From positions 1-64,000 of the forward strand of contig NZ_JACXIY010000002.1 of assembly GCF_014705655.1 (NCBI RefSeq): a DNA stretch of 64,000 nt, written 5' to 3'. Under the pieces are notes generated by a model. That model made no database searches, was not told the origin of the DNA, and saw only the letters and a program-made list of their open reading frames with translations. The position numbers were made by a program, and so were the translations under genes. This DNA is from Paenibacillus arenilitoris (GTDB taxonomy: Bacteria; Bacillota; Bacilli; Paenibacillales; Paenibacillaceae). Below, piece by piece: positions 1 through 9,213 of the stretch (positions are counted from its first letter, which is position 1; each line of letters starts with the position of its first letter).

Positions 1-292
1 CATACTCTCACAATAGGGAACTTTTTTGTTTTTGAAAAGGAAAACTTTCAGATCATGTTAGGTTTGTCGCATGGCTAGTGCAAAAACTGAAATAAAATAC
101 AAAAGAAGGAGACTTCGTGGACGTTTAGTTTCAAATTTTGAAATTAGATCGGTTAATAGGGGAAGGTGAAGCGCGTTTAAAACCGTTTAATTTCAGATAT
201 TGAAACTAAATAAGGTAGGCGTGAAGTTAAGAGCAATTTAGTTTCATTTTTTGAAATTTGAATCGCCCTCTCATGGCCGACGAAGCCAAAAC
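1..292. repeat. Array of imperfect palindromes TTTAGTTTCA-N-TTGAAA in a gene-free stretch
   Basis: The first 290 bases contain no credible gene. They hold at least three spaced copies of a roughly 25-bp imperfect palindrome with the arms GTTTAGTTTCA and TTGAAACTAAA, at about 123-148, 185-210 and 234-262. A degenerate fourth copy lies near 80-98. Start-to-start spacing is about 50 to 60 bp and the DNA between copies is not conserved. Related copies lie at the other end of the window near 63881, 63931 and 63986. Function is unknown; a dispersed intergenic repeat or a protein-binding array are both possible. Confidence 0.75.
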
Positions 293-333
293 GGGCTGAC
301 TCTCATGTTGTTTCACGGCCTTTGAGACAGCCC
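293..333 (-). terminator. Hairpin terminator downstream of the left glycosidase gene
   Basis: On the minus strand an imperfect stem pairs GGGCTGTCTCA with TGAGAGTCAGCCC and is followed by GTTTTGGCTT. It lies about 35 bases beyond the stop of the glycosidase gene that ends at 368, so it is the likely transcript end of that gene. The T tract is interrupted, which lowers confidence. A hairpin with a similar CTGTCTC core closes the last gene at the right end of the window. Confidence 0.55.
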
Positions 334-367
334 CTTCGGATCTGGGCATTCAACTTAAGCGGAACGG

Positions 368-2455
368 TCAAGGAGAGGTCAGCCCATTAAGGTGAACCTT
401 TTCCAAATTGGCATGCGTCGCCTTCATAATGTCGACCATTTCCGCATACGGCTGATCCTGCTGATTGACGAGGCCGATGTTATAGCTCTCGCCGTCCGGA
501 CGACCGGTAATCGGCTGATCGTAATAGGCATACCAGCCCGAACCGACAAACAACGGATGCGCGGCCTGGCTTTCCGCGAAAGTCCGGTACGCCAATCCCC
601 TGTCCCTTACGCTCATAGTCATCGTTCCCACATTGATATAGGAAAGTCCGCGTTCGGACGAGCCGAATGAATGCTCAAGATTCAACAAGGGCTTGCCGAA
701 TGCTTCGTATCTGGATATCCAGCTTGCGTTTCTGGAATAGCTGTCGACGGAGAAGGCGTCGACAAAAGGCATGGCCGCCTGATCCCACTCCAGGCTGGTG
801 CGCCAGGTAGGAACGATGGACGTGCCCAGAAACAGATGGTTCGGATCGTATTTTTTGATTATATCCCTGATCATGGAATGGTACGTTCCGGAAGCGAGCT
901 TTATATATTCCGATACGACGGCCGCGGGAACTTTGGCGATATCGATCCGGGTATTTTTCAAAGCGTCGAACGAGGCCGCCTTCGTGCCCAGAGCCTGATT
1001 GGCCGCGGCGAGGCTGCCGTTATAGCTTTGCTCGACAAAATCAACGAATGCGCTTTTCGCCGGGGAAGACGATGAGTAGGTAAGCACCTCTTTTACGATG
1101 TCGGCATTCCAGCCCGCTTCGTTATCGTAGGTATAGCCGATCAGCCACTTGCTATCATTCGCGTTCTGAAGCTGCGCCTTCAGGGCGTTCTCGATGAGGG
1201 GCCCGCTCTGCGGATCGAACACGTCGTACGTCCACAGGATCCTTCTCAAATTTGAGGGGTCCTGCAGCGATTGAATGTACGGGAACGTGACGTTTTTCGG
1301 TTTGGTCCACTTGCTGAACGTGTTGAAGCCCCACTGGATCAATCGTTTCTTCGTCATCTCCTCCCATTTCGCCTCGAAGTCGCTGCCGTATTTCTTCATG
1401 ACGTTGGCGACGACGAAGCTGACATATTCGCCGTTCGCATCCTTGGTGTAGGCGGGAGCGTAAGCCGTCCGATCGGGCAATTCCTCGAAAATTTGCTTGA
1501 CGTTTCCGTCCGCCCTCAGAATCGGCGTCTTGTAGCCGGACTCCCACAAGCTTGTCGCATCGACTCCTTTAACAATAAAGGGATAGCCGTCCGGCGTAAT
1601 GAACCACCATTTTCCGTTGATCACCTGTAGTCTGAAGTAGCCGGTGCTTGCTTGCTTTCCTAAGCCTTTGATGCCGCCATATGGATCATATAATGCGGGA
1701 TCCAGCGAAACATTCGCCAAGGCGGCGGCCTCATCCGCATATTCCAGCCGCAGCTGAGCTTCGGTTGTCACTTTGCCCGGCCAGGCTTCATTCATCCATT
1801 GGCCGAATCGGTCCGCCAGCAGCGCCTCTTTCTTCAGTTCGGCCTGCAATTGTTCCGCGGTAAGCGCGGGTCCCGGAAGCAGCTTATCTGCGCCCGTACC
1901 TCTATCAATCTCGACTTCCGTCAGCGGAATATGTTGAAAGGCTTGGGTACGCTTAATGTTCAGCACGATAAACCTTGCCGTCTTGCCCGACATCGGGACG
2001 GTTACCGAATAGTTGAGATTGGTTCCCGTTCTTACGTGTCTGGTTGCAATGTAATACCCCGTCGCCGACTCGGGACGGTACTTGACGGTAATGTCCTTAA
2101 ATCCCCAATATTTGTTGGGGGAATTGAGCACGACGCGGATCTGGCCCAGCGGGTAGTCCTTCAACAGATCGATCACGACATTGACGGTTGGATGCGAGTC
2201 TGCGCTGCCCATCCAGCCTGCGTAAGCGGTGGTTCCGTCGAACAAGACGCCGTCCGCCGCGGATATAACCCCGGATCCCTTCCAGTCGGGAGAATTCCCT
2301 CCGTTCGGAGCGGGACTGTGAAGATAGTTCCCTGTCCTCAGCATAGAGCCTTCCCCTCCAATCGTACCGATTGGGACGAAAATGGCTGCGACGACGAATG
2401 CCAACAAGTACGTCAAAATACCATTGCGATTATACTTGAATCTTGTCTTCATCAT
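368..2455 (-). CDS. Secreted clan GH-A glycoside hydrolase with N-terminal discoidin-like domain (agarase-like), copy 1
   Basis: A 695-residue protein with an N-terminal hydrophobic segment (about residues 10-32) that looks like a signal peptide or anchor. Residues about 40-190 resemble an F5/8 type C carbohydrate-binding beta-sandwich. The rest begins with GKWWFITPDGYPFIVKGVDA and resembles the TIM barrel of agarase-like (GH50-like) enzymes. The clan GH-A signature is visible: the acid/base Glu in YTYDNEAGW and the probable nucleophile Glu in PLLNLEHSFG. The substrate cannot be read from sequence. The product at 3107-5191 is a close paralogue over its full length and the two genes diverge. 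Start: ATG at 2455 or 2452, with GGAGG 8 or 11 bases upstream. The leader shares a block with the paralogue's leader. Confidence 0.85.
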   Translation of the reverse strand: MMKTRFKYNRNGILTYLLAFVVAAIFVPIGTIGGEGSMLRTGNYLHSPAPNGGNSPDWKGSGVISAADGVLFDGTTAYAGWMGSADSHPTVNVVIDLLKDYPLGQIRVVLNSPNKYWGFKDITVKYRPESATGYYIATRHVRTGTNLNYSVTVPMSGKTARFIVLNIKRTQAFQHIPLTEVEIDRGTGADKLLPGPALTAEQLQAELKKEALLADRFGQWMNEAWPGKVTTEAQLRLEYADEAAALANVSLDPALYDPYGGIKGLGKQASTGYFRLQVINGKWWFITPDGYPFIVKGVDATSLWESGYKTPILRADGNVKQIFEELPDRTAYAPAYTKDANGEYVSFVVANVMKKYGSDFEAKWEEMTKKRLIQWGFNTFSKWTKPKNVTFPYIQSLQDPSNLRRILWTYDVFDPQSGPLIENALKAQLQNANDSKWLIGYTYDNEAGWNADIVKEVLTYSSSSPAKSAFVDFVEQSYNGSLAAANQALGTKAASFDALKNTRIDIAKVPAAVVSEYIKLASGTYHSMIRDIIKKYDPNHLFLGTSIVPTWRTSLEWDQAAMPFVDAFSVDSYSRNASWISRYEAFGKPLLNLEHSFGSSERGLSYINVGTMTMSVRDRGLAYRTFAESQAAHPLFVGSGWYAYYDQPITGRPDGESYNIGLVNQQDQPYAEMVDIMKATHANLEKVHLNGLTSP

Positions 2456-2606
2456 ATATAGAGCCTCCGGCTAGTGTGATACTCCGTTTATCGTCATCCC
2501 GAAAGGTTCATAATAGGGTTAAGCGACCTATTTTATTGGAATGGCCGCGAAGGGTGAAATCAGGTAGAATAGTAGTATTCCATTCATCTAAAAGGGAGGA
2601 AGACCG

Positions 2607-2897
2607 ATGAAATGTCCGGTTTGCCATGATGTAAGGATGCGTGAAGTGATGAAGAACGGGGTGCACATCGACGTATGCCCGGATTGCAAAGGCGTATGGC
2701 TGGACCGCGGAGAGCTGGAGAAGTTAACGAATGACGTGCATGAGCTGCGCAAGGAATACGACGATTGGTACGAAGCTCCGCCGCAGCGGCCGTATTCTCC
2801 GCCGCAAGGGCAATACGGATCAGATAACCATCATCATTATCCGAAGCACAAAAAGAAGAAACATACCGTGTTCGATCTTTTCGAAGATTTATTTTAA
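2607..2897 (+). CDS. Small zinc-ribbon protein (zf-TFIIB family)
   Basis: A 96-residue protein. Residues 1-40 contain two CPxC knuckles (CPVC near residue 3 and CPDC near residue 24) followed by GVWLDRGELEKL, the hallmark of the zf-TFIIB family. The C-terminal half is rich in Pro, Tyr, His and Lys and ends in an acidic-aromatic tail. A good ribosome binding site (AAGGGAGGAAG) precedes the ATG. It sits alone between two divergent glycosidase genes and is followed by its own terminator, so it is probably a separate unit. Its role is unknown; members of this family are commonly annotated as zinc-binding proteins of uncharacterised function. Confidence 0.85.
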   Translation: MKCPVCHDVRMREVMKNGVHIDVCPDCKGVWLDRGELEKLTNDVHELRKEYDDWYEAPPQRPYSPPQGQYGSDNHHHYPKHKKKKHTVFDLFEDLF

Positions 2898-2928
2898 CCG
2901 TTTACGATACAAAAGTCATAACCCTTCG

Positions 2929-2954
2929 CCGCGTCCGATGGACGCGGTTTTTTT
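2929..2954 (+). terminator. Intrinsic terminator after the zinc-ribbon gene
   Basis: A perfect 8-bp stem, CCGCGTCC-GAT-GGACGCGG, is followed directly by seven T residues. It lies about 30 bases beyond the zinc-ribbon stop codon and insulates the next gene. Confidence 0.9.
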
Positions 2955-3106
2955 ATGTTCTGGTCGTTAAAGCCCATGTTCGGCGGCCTTCCGTATTCGA
3001 TCGGGGAAAATCGTTCTTTTTCACCGGGTCTTTTTTCATAACTATAAACATAGCCGTCCCGGTTGACGATAAACGTAGTATCACATCAACCGGAGGCTTT
3101 GCATCT

Positions 3107-5191
3107 ATGAATACAAGATTTAAGTATGGTCGCAGCTGTATTTTCACGTTATTGCTGGCATTGGTCGTTACCGCCGTGTTTGTCCCGATCGGTAAAATCG
3201 AAGCGGAAGGCACCTTGCTGCAAACGGGAAATTATATCTACAGTCATGCTCCTAACGGAGGGAACTCCCCCGACTGGAAGGAAGCCGGGGATGTATCTGC
3301 GACCAATGGCGTGTTATTCGACGGAGAACCGCTCTATGCCGGCTGGATGGGGAGCGCGACATCTCCCTCGACGGTCAGCGTCGTTATCGACCTGCTGGAG
3401 GATTATCCCTTGAACCAGATCCGCTTGGTGATGAATTCACCGAACAAATATTGGGGTTTTAAAGACATTACGATCAAGTATCGTCCCGAGTCGGCTGCCG
3501 GTTATTACATGATCGACAGACATGCGAGAACGGGAACCGATTTGAACTACGCGGTAACCGTCCCGATGTCGGGCAAGACGGCCAGGTTTATCGTATTGAA
3601 CATTAGGCGTACCCACTCCTTTCAACATATTCCGCTGACGGAGGTCGAAATTTATAGAGGTACGGGCTTTGATAAGCTCATTCCGGGAACCGCGCTTAGC
3701 GCGGAACAATTGAAAGCCGAACTTACGAAGGAAGCGCTGGCGGCGGACAAATACGGTCAATGGAGGAGTGAAGCCTGGCCGGACAAGGTGACCTCCGACT
3801 CGCAGCTGCAGCAGGAATATGCGGACGAGGCTGCCGAATTGGCCGATGTTTCGCTGGATACGACAAAATATGATCCGTACGGCGGCATCAAAAGCTTAGG
3901 GAAGCAAGCAAGCACCGGGTTCTTCAGGCTTCAGGCCATCGACGGCAAATGGTGGTTTATAACGCCGGACGGCTATCCCTTTATTCTGAAAGGGATCGAT
4001 GCCGCAAGCTTGTGGGAGTACGGCTACAAGACGCCGATTCTGAAAGCGGACGGCACTCCGAAGGAGATTTTCGAGGAATTGCCCGATCGCGCCGATTACG
4101 CTCCCGCCTACACCAAGGATGCGAATGGCGAATATGTCAGCTTCGTCATCGCCAATGCCATGAAGAAATACGGAACAGACTTCGAGGCGAAATGGGAGGA
4201 TATAACCCGGAAGCGTCTGATCGATTGGGGCTTCAATGCGTTCAGCAAGTGGACCAAACCGAGAAATATCGTCTTTCCGTACATTCAATCGCTGCAGGAC
4301 CCTTCGAATTTGAGAAGAATTCTATGGACGTACGACGTGTTCGATCCGCAGAGCGGACCCCTCATCGAGAACGCGCTGAAGGCCCAGCTTCAGAACGCGA
4401 AAAACAGCAAGTGGCTGATCGGCTATACCTACGATAACGAAGCGGGCTGGAATGCCGACGTCGTAGCGGAGGTACTCAACTATACCTCATCCTCTCCGGC
4501 AAAGAGCGCATTCGTTGATTTTGTCGCGCAGAGCTATAACGGCAGCCTCGCCGAGGTCAATCGGGCTCTGGGCACGAATGCAGCCACGTTCGAAGCTTTG
4601 AAAGATACCCGAATCGATATCGCCAACGTTCCGGCGGCCGACGTATCGGAGTATATCAGGCTCGCGTCCGCAACGTATTATTCGATGATCAGGGACATGA
4701 TCAAAAAGTACGATCCGAACCATCTGTTCCTGGGCACGTCCATCGTTCCTACCTGGCGAACGAGCCTGGAGTGGGATCAGGCGGCCATGCCGTTCGTCGA
4801 TGCCTTCTCCGTCGACAGTTATGCAACAGACGCAAGCTGGATTTCCAGATACGAAGCTTTCGGCAAGCCCTTGTTGAATTTGGAGCATTCATTCGGCGTA
4901 TCCGAACGCGGGCTCTCCTCGGTCAATGTGGTCACGATGACGACAAGCATAGCGGAAAGAGGACTGGCCTACCGGGCCTTTGCGGAAAGCCAGGCCGCGC
5001 ATCCGTTGTTTGTCGGCTCTGGCTGGTTTTCGTACTACGATCAGCCCGTTACCGGGCGTCCGGACGGCGAGAGCTACAATCTCGGCCTGGTCAATCAGCA
5101 GGATCAGCCGTATACGGATATGGTGAACATCATGAAGAAGGCGCACGCCGATCTGGAACTTATCCATCTCAATGGAGGAGGGGCTCGGTAG
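3107..5191 (+). CDS. Secreted clan GH-A glycoside hydrolase with N-terminal discoidin-like domain (agarase-like), copy 2
   Basis: A 694-residue paralogue of the protein at 368-2455. Both have the same layout: a hydrophobic N-terminal segment, a discoidin-like domain to about residue 190, then a GH-A barrel. The probable acid/base is Glu445 (in YTYDNEAGW) and the probable nucleophile is Glu593 (in PLLNLEHSFG). Long stretches are identical between the copies, for example around YIQSLQDPSNLRRILWTYDV. The start ATG follows GGAGG by 10 bases. The leader keeps GACGATAAACG and AGTATCACA, which are also present upstream of copy 1. The substrate is unknown; agarase, galactosidase or related polysaccharide activity is inference from fold only. 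It converges on the germination operon with no clear terminator between them. Confidence 0.85.
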   Translation: MNTRFKYGRSCIFTLLLALVVTAVFVPIGKIEAEGTLLQTGNYIYSHAPNGGNSPDWKEAGDVSATNGVLFDGEPLYAGWMGSATSPSTVSVVIDLLEDYPLNQIRLVMNSPNKYWGFKDITIKYRPESAAGYYMIDRHARTGTDLNYAVTVPMSGKTARFIVLNIRRTHSFQHIPLTEVEIYRGTGFDKLIPGTALSAEQLKAELTKEALAADKYGQWRSEAWPDKVTSDSQLQQEYADEAAELADVSLDTTKYDPYGGIKSLGKQASTGFFRLQAIDGKWWFITPDGYPFILKGIDAASLWEYGYKTPILKADGTPKEIFEELPDRADYAPAYTKDANGEYVSFVIANAMKKYGTDFEAKWEDITRKRLIDWGFNAFSKWTKPRNIVFPYIQSLQDPSNLRRILWTYDVFDPQSGPLIENALKAQLQNAKNSKWLIGYTYDNEAGWNADVVAEVLNYTSSSPAKSAFVDFVAQSYNGSLAEVNRALGTNAATFEALKDTRIDIANVPAADVSEYIRLASATYYSMIRDMIKKYDPNHLFLGTSIVPTWRTSLEWDQAAMPFVDAFSVDSYATDASWISRYEAFGKPLLNLEHSFGVSERGLSSVNVVTMTTSIAERGLAYRAFAESQAAHPLFVGSGWFSYYDQPVTGRPDGESYNLGLVNQQDQPYTDMVNIMKKAHADLELIHLNGGGAR

Positions 5192-5236
5192 ATCCGAGTC
5201 CAGTCCGGACATACCAGGCTGGATGCAGCGAGACGG

Positions 5237-6322
5237 CTAGTGCGCCCTGTTTTTTTGGCGAATGGTACCGATCATCCACAATAATAAAGGGATGCCAATG
5301 AGATTGACGGGAAAGACCGCCGCAAGCCAAAACCTCGCGTAATCCATCGTGTCGTTCGTGTTTCGCGGCAGCAGCGAAATGACAAAAACAATAGGCGCGA
5401 TCAGCCAGACGGCGCGCTTCCATCTTTTTATGCGAAATAATTGCGCGGTACCGTAGCTGGTGATGAAGAAATAAAGGGACAATTTAATAAAAATCCCGAT
5501 GATCCAAAGCAAGACGGCCAATACATCGACATTCTGGATAAATTCCATGACGGAAATGTAGGTTACGACGGAATAAAGGGGATAAATGAATTTAGCCGGC
5601 AAATTCGGACCAAAGACGAGAATTACGATGACCGTCATGGCCAGAACGGCGACGGAAGCGGCAGCGACCCCGGCCAAGGAAGAGAGCATGGCTCTCCGGG
5701 GATTGGACATAAAGGCGATTAACATGACGACCATAAAGGACTCGGCCAGGAAGGAGGCGGGAATGAAGCTTCCTTTCACGATGGGCAGAAATCCCGTGTT
5801 GGCGTAAACCGGAAGTATTCGAAGCCAGTTCCAATCCTTCACGCTAAAAATAAAGATGAGCAGACAGCCTATCGCGCTTATGGGACCGATGATTTCGCCG
5901 CATCGGCCGATGCTTTTGAGACCTCCCGTACAGGTAACATATACGACAGCGCCTAGCATAATAAGAATAATCATCCACAACGGCGTCGAACTGAATAAGG
6001 AAATGAAAACAAAATCCGCATATTCCCTAAGGATAATTCCGGTTACGGAAATCCACATCAGGAAGTAAGGAATAAGCAGGATTTTTCCCAGCCACTTTCC
6101 GAGAATCGTCTGACTATACTCGATAAAGGTTTGCTCCGGGTACAGGAGGCTTAATTTGACCGCAACAAACGTAAGAAACAAGCCGATCAGCGTTGCGACG
6201 ATGATGGAAATCCAAGTGTCTTGTTTGGCAAGAAAAACGGCGGGAGAGACGGTGAATATGGCCGTCATCCCGAATATCATCGTGAAAATGAGCCAAAAGA
6301 GCTGATAGCCGGAAATTTTCAT
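5237..6322 (-). CDS. Spore germination permease, GerAB/GerKB family
   Basis: A 361-residue multi-pass membrane protein with about ten hydrophobic segments, beginning MKISGYQLFWLIFTMIFGM. This is typical of the endospore germination permease family within the APC superfamily, which forms the membrane B subunit of inner-membrane germinant receptors. Start: the ATG at 6322 is preceded by GAAAGCGAG and overlaps the stop of the C subunit. An upstream extension of 44 residues is open but has no family character. The gene is last in an A-C-B operon, the order of B. subtilis gerK. The germinant cannot be predicted from sequence. Confidence 0.9.
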   Translation of the reverse strand: MKISGYQLFWLIFTMIFGMTAIFTVSPAVFLAKQDTWISIIVATLIGLFLTFVAVKLSLLYPEQTFIEYSQTILGKWLGKILLIPYFLMWISVTGIILREYADFVFISLFSSTPLWMIILIMLGAVVYVTCTGGLKSIGRCGEIIGPISAIGCLLIFIFSVKDWNWLRILPVYANTGFLPIVKGSFIPASFLAESFMVVMLIAFMSNPRRAMLSSLAGVAAASVAVLAMTVIVILVFGPNLPAKFIYPLYSVVTYISVMEFIQNVDVLAVLLWIIGIFIKLSLYFFITSYGTAQLFRIKRWKRAVWLIAPIVFVISLLPRNTNDTMDYARFWLAAVFPVNLIGIPLLLWMIGTIRQKNRAH

Positions 6323-7497
6323 TTTTTTATCTCGCTTTCTTTTAATTGGAGCGACGGCCCAACCAAGCCGATATGTTTTAAATTTACGTTGACGTTGACC
6401 GTGACTTCGATGTCCGGAAAAATCGTATCCCACTGTCCTTTTAATCGGTGCCATTCCTTCGGATGCTGACGGTTCAAGGCTTGATTGAAACCGAGTACAT
6501 CGGTGCCGAATTGTTTTTGGACTTTCTTGACCATCTCGACAACATGCTCGCTCGTTTTCTTGTTGATCTTATCCCGAACGAACTGCAAATTTCTCTGCTG
6601 GCTTAGATCCAGGTTCGTGTTGTTCTCTCCTACATGTCCCACTCCGGTTAGCGTAATCTCCATCTTCACCTTATTCGCCTTCGATACGCTGCTCCTGAGC
6701 TTGCTTGCGAACTTCGTCACAATGACGCCAACGCTCCCGCCCGCTTCGGGAATGTCCTCCGCCAGGTCGAAGTAAGAGATTCCGTTAAGCATCCACTGCC
6801 GATAAGCGCCTTCGACGAAATCCAAATAACCGACCAAACGAAAATCGCGGTTAAAAATAGCCCTGCCATAAAATCGGATCGTTTGTTGCGGAGAGGCCCC
6901 CTGTACGAGGTCAACCGCAGGCAAGGTTGGGAAGCTCCCTTCGGCGCTCGAGGCCATCATAAAGTCGAGATAGGACGTGCCCGTCGTGCCTCCTACCGCT
7001 TTATGAATTTTGACGGACGCGACGGAAGGAATTTTCTCCAGCGGGTAGGACACTCGCAAAGCTTCCAAGCCCGTATTTCCTTTGACGACCCAAAGGTCCA
7101 GCCGAATCCGGTTGCCCGGATCGCGGGAAAACGTATCCAGCATATCTTGGATTCCGCGTTTGGCCAGATCCTCTCCGATGTAAAAATTGCGCCGATGACC
7201 TCGCGTTATGATGCGAGAAAGCTTTTGCCGCGCCTTTTGAATGGATTCGAGAATACTTTTGCCGCTGCCCGTCTCGATAAAGAACGATTTATCGCCGCCG
7301 ACGCCTCCCGTCGAGCTTTGTTCCGATCGGGCTGGGATAATAAATTGAGCGGCGGTCAAATACGTCCCATCCTTCTTCAAGTCGGCCGATGCGGCAAGAT
7401 CGAAGGCTCTGTCGGTCAGTTCCTCGCGGTCCCAACAACCTGTCGTCAAAGCGATACACAGTATCATAAGAAGGAAGGCTGCCGGGCGATGGTTCAT
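6319..7497 (-). CDS. Spore germination lipoprotein, GerAC/GerKC family
   Basis: A 392-residue lipoprotein subunit of a germinant receptor. The N terminus is a lipoprotein signal with lipobox LTTGC followed by WDREEL, the GCWD-RE start typical of GerAC proteins. The mature domain contains conserved segments such as the one around ITRGHRRNFYIGEDLA. The protein is expected on the outer face of the spore inner membrane. The ATG at 7497 overlaps the GerAA stop (TAATG), and the gene's own stop overlaps the permease start, so the three genes are probably translationally coupled. A longer open frame upstream overlaps GerAA and lacks a signal, so it was rejected. Confidence 0.9.
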   Translation of the reverse strand: MNHRPAAFLLMILCIALTTGCWDREELTDRAFDLAASADLKKDGTYLTAAQFIIPARSEQSSTGGVGGDKSFFIETGSGKSILESIQKARQKLSRIITRGHRRNFYIGEDLAKRGIQDMLDTFSRDPGNRIRLDLWVVKGNTGLEALRVSYPLEKIPSVASVKIHKAVGGTTGTSYLDFMMASSAEGSFPTLPAVDLVQGASPQQTIRFYGRAIFNRDFRLVGYLDFVEGAYRQWMLNGISYFDLAEDIPEAGGSVGVIVTKFASKLRSSVSKANKVKMEITLTGVGHVGENNTNLDLSQQRNLQFVRDKINKKTSEHVVEMVKKVQKQFGTDVLGFNQALNRQHPKEWHRLKGQWDTIFPDIEVTVNVNVNLKHIGLVGPSLQLKESEIKK

Positions 7498-9044
7498 TAG
7501 GCTTCGTCTCCTTGACTCCCGCCGGGTTTTTGACCTTTGGGAATTCGTAATGGGTTTCGGGCGGAACCGGACAACGGGAGGGTATGCATATTCCACCTTG
7601 GCGCGCGGATGAATACATCCTTCAGTTCCGTTCCGGTCAGCGGAGCGATCGGGCTTAAATAGGGAACGCCAAACGACTCCAGATTCGTCAGATGAACGAG
7701 GAGGAACAAAGAAGCCATCGTAACGCCGTATAAGCCGAACATGCCGGAACAAACGAGCATCGGGAAACGGAGTATCCGAAACGGCATTCCCATACTGTAC
7801 CTTGGCGTGATGAGCGAAGCGATTCCCGTCAGGGAAACGACGATGACCATCGGAGCCGATACGATTCCCGCCTGTACGGCCGCTTGGCCGATAACGAGTG
7901 CCCCGACGATGCTGACCGCCGAACCGGCCGGTCTCGGCATTCGGATTCCGGCCTCCCGCAAGCCCTCGAATAAAAATTCCATCATTAAGGCTTCAATGAC
8001 CGCCGGAAAGGGAACGCCTTCGCGGGCGGAGGTGATGCTGAGCAAAAAATTAGTAGGCAGCAGCTGGGAATGAAACGTCGTGATCGCAACATAAATTGAA
8101 GGCAAAAATAGCGAAGTGATCACCAACAGCATCCGCAGCCAACGGATCGCGGTAGCGTATAAAAACCGCTCGTAATAATCGTCCGCCGACTGAAATGCGC
8201 TCCATAAGGAACAGGGGACGATCAGGACGAAAGGCGTGCCGTCGATGAAAATCGCGACTTTTCGTTCCGCAAGGCAGGCGGCGACGATATCCGGACGTTC
8301 CGTGTTCTGCACCTGCGGGAATAAGGTGAACGGGTGATCTTCGATGAACTCCTCGATAAAACTTGCGCCAAGCACCGTATCGATCTGAATTCGACGGATT
8401 CGATTTCGCACTTCCTCGACGATCGAATCTTTGGCGATGCCTTCCAAGTAGGCGATGACAATCGTGGTTTTCGAAAGATTGCCGACGGTTACGGACTCCA
8501 TTTTAAGTTTAGCGCTATGAATTTTCCTGCGAACGAGGCTTGTATTCACGGTAAGGTTTTCGGTAAAGCCCTCTCTCGGACCCCGAAGCGTCGTCTCGAC
8601 GGAGGGCTCTTCGACGGCTCGCTGCTCGAAGCCTTTCAATTCGGCGATCACCGCAACGTTTACGCCATCCGGCAGGATTACGACATTTGCGGATAAAAGG
8701 CTTTGAACAAGCTCATCGATCGTCTCCGTTGTTTTTGTTTTTGCGACGGAAACGAGCTGCTCCAACATCGAATCTACGGCGTTTATCTCGCCGAGGCCGG
8801 GACGAGGCGTTTCCAACATCCATGGCTTCAGCAGCACGTTATCTAACGTCTTGGTATCCACCAGGCCATCCAAATAGACCAATAGAACATCGATTTGTCC
8901 AAAGATGTGTACCCGGCGAAAAACAATATCGTAGCAATTTTCAAAAATATGACGGAGAGCGCGTTCGTTTTTCTCTAACGATTCGCTTAACGGGTGGTCG
9001 GGCGATTTTTCGGGAGATGAACTTGAATTTTGCGCGCTAGACAT
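7497..9044 (-). CDS. Spore germination protein, GerAA/GerKA family
   Basis: A 515-residue A subunit of a germinant receptor. It has a large soluble N-terminal part (about 1-290), several transmembrane segments in about residues 290-460, and a Pro/Gly-rich hydrophilic tail. Motifs such as GVPFPAVIEALMMEFLFEGL and EAGIRMPRP are characteristic of GerA family subunits. Start: the ATG at 9044 lies six bases after AAGGAGGTGG. An upstream in-frame extension to 9158 would cross the predicted promoter and was rejected. It is first in the A-C-B operon and is preceded by a sigma-G-like promoter at 9107-9136. Confidence 0.92.
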   Translation of the reverse strand: MSSAQNSSSSPEKSPDHPLSESLEKNERALRHIFENCYDIVFRRVHIFGQIDVLLVYLDGLVDTKTLDNVLLKPWMLETPRPGLGEINAVDSMLEQLVSVAKTKTTETIDELVQSLLSANVVILPDGVNVAVIAELKGFEQRAVEEPSVETTLRGPREGFTENLTVNTSLVRRKIHSAKLKMESVTVGNLSKTTIVIAYLEGIAKDSIVEEVRNRIRRIQIDTVLGASFIEEFIEDHPFTLFPQVQNTERPDIVAACLAERKVAIFIDGTPFVLIVPCSLWSAFQSADDYYERFLYATAIRWLRMLLVITSLFLPSIYVAITTFHSQLLPTNFLLSITSAREGVPFPAVIEALMMEFLFEGLREAGIRMPRPAGSAVSIVGALVIGQAAVQAGIVSAPMVIVVSLTGIASLITPRYSMGMPFRILRFPMLVCSGMFGLYGVTMASLFLLVHLTNLESFGVPYLSPIAPLTGTELKDVFIRAPRWNMHTLPLSGSARNPLRIPKGQKPGGSQGDEA

Positions 9045-9106
9045 GGGGTTCCACCTCCTTGAGAGCGTTATGACTCGGATGAATTGGCGATTATTAGCAA
9101 TAGTTA

Positions 9107-9136
9107 TAGGATGACTCAATCCGCTTTCGACTATTC
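9107..9136 (-). promoter_or_regulatory. Sigma-G (forespore) type promoter for the germination operon
   Basis: Read on the minus strand, GAATA (9136-9132) is followed after 18 bases by CATCCTA (9113-9107). This fits the B. subtilis sigma-G/sigma-F pattern gHATR-N17/18-CATHHTA with no mismatch. The predicted transcript would start about 55 bases upstream of the gerA-type ATG at 9044. Late forespore expression is expected for germinant receptor operons, so position and context agree. Confidence 0.7.
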
Positions 9137-9213
9137 GTATGATGGATGGAGCAAGCAATCGAATTGAAAGTTCGAATTTGTTATAATCCTTGACGAATCC
9201 CTTCTTCCCCTAG

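Noticed and set aside
6322..6454. 44-residue N-terminal extension of the germination permease
   Set aside because: It overlaps the upstream lipoprotein gene and lacks family similarity; the ATG at 6322 has a ribosome binding site and ATGA coupling.
7497..7752. 85-residue extension of the germination lipoprotein
   Set aside because: It would hide the lipoprotein signal and overlap GerAA.
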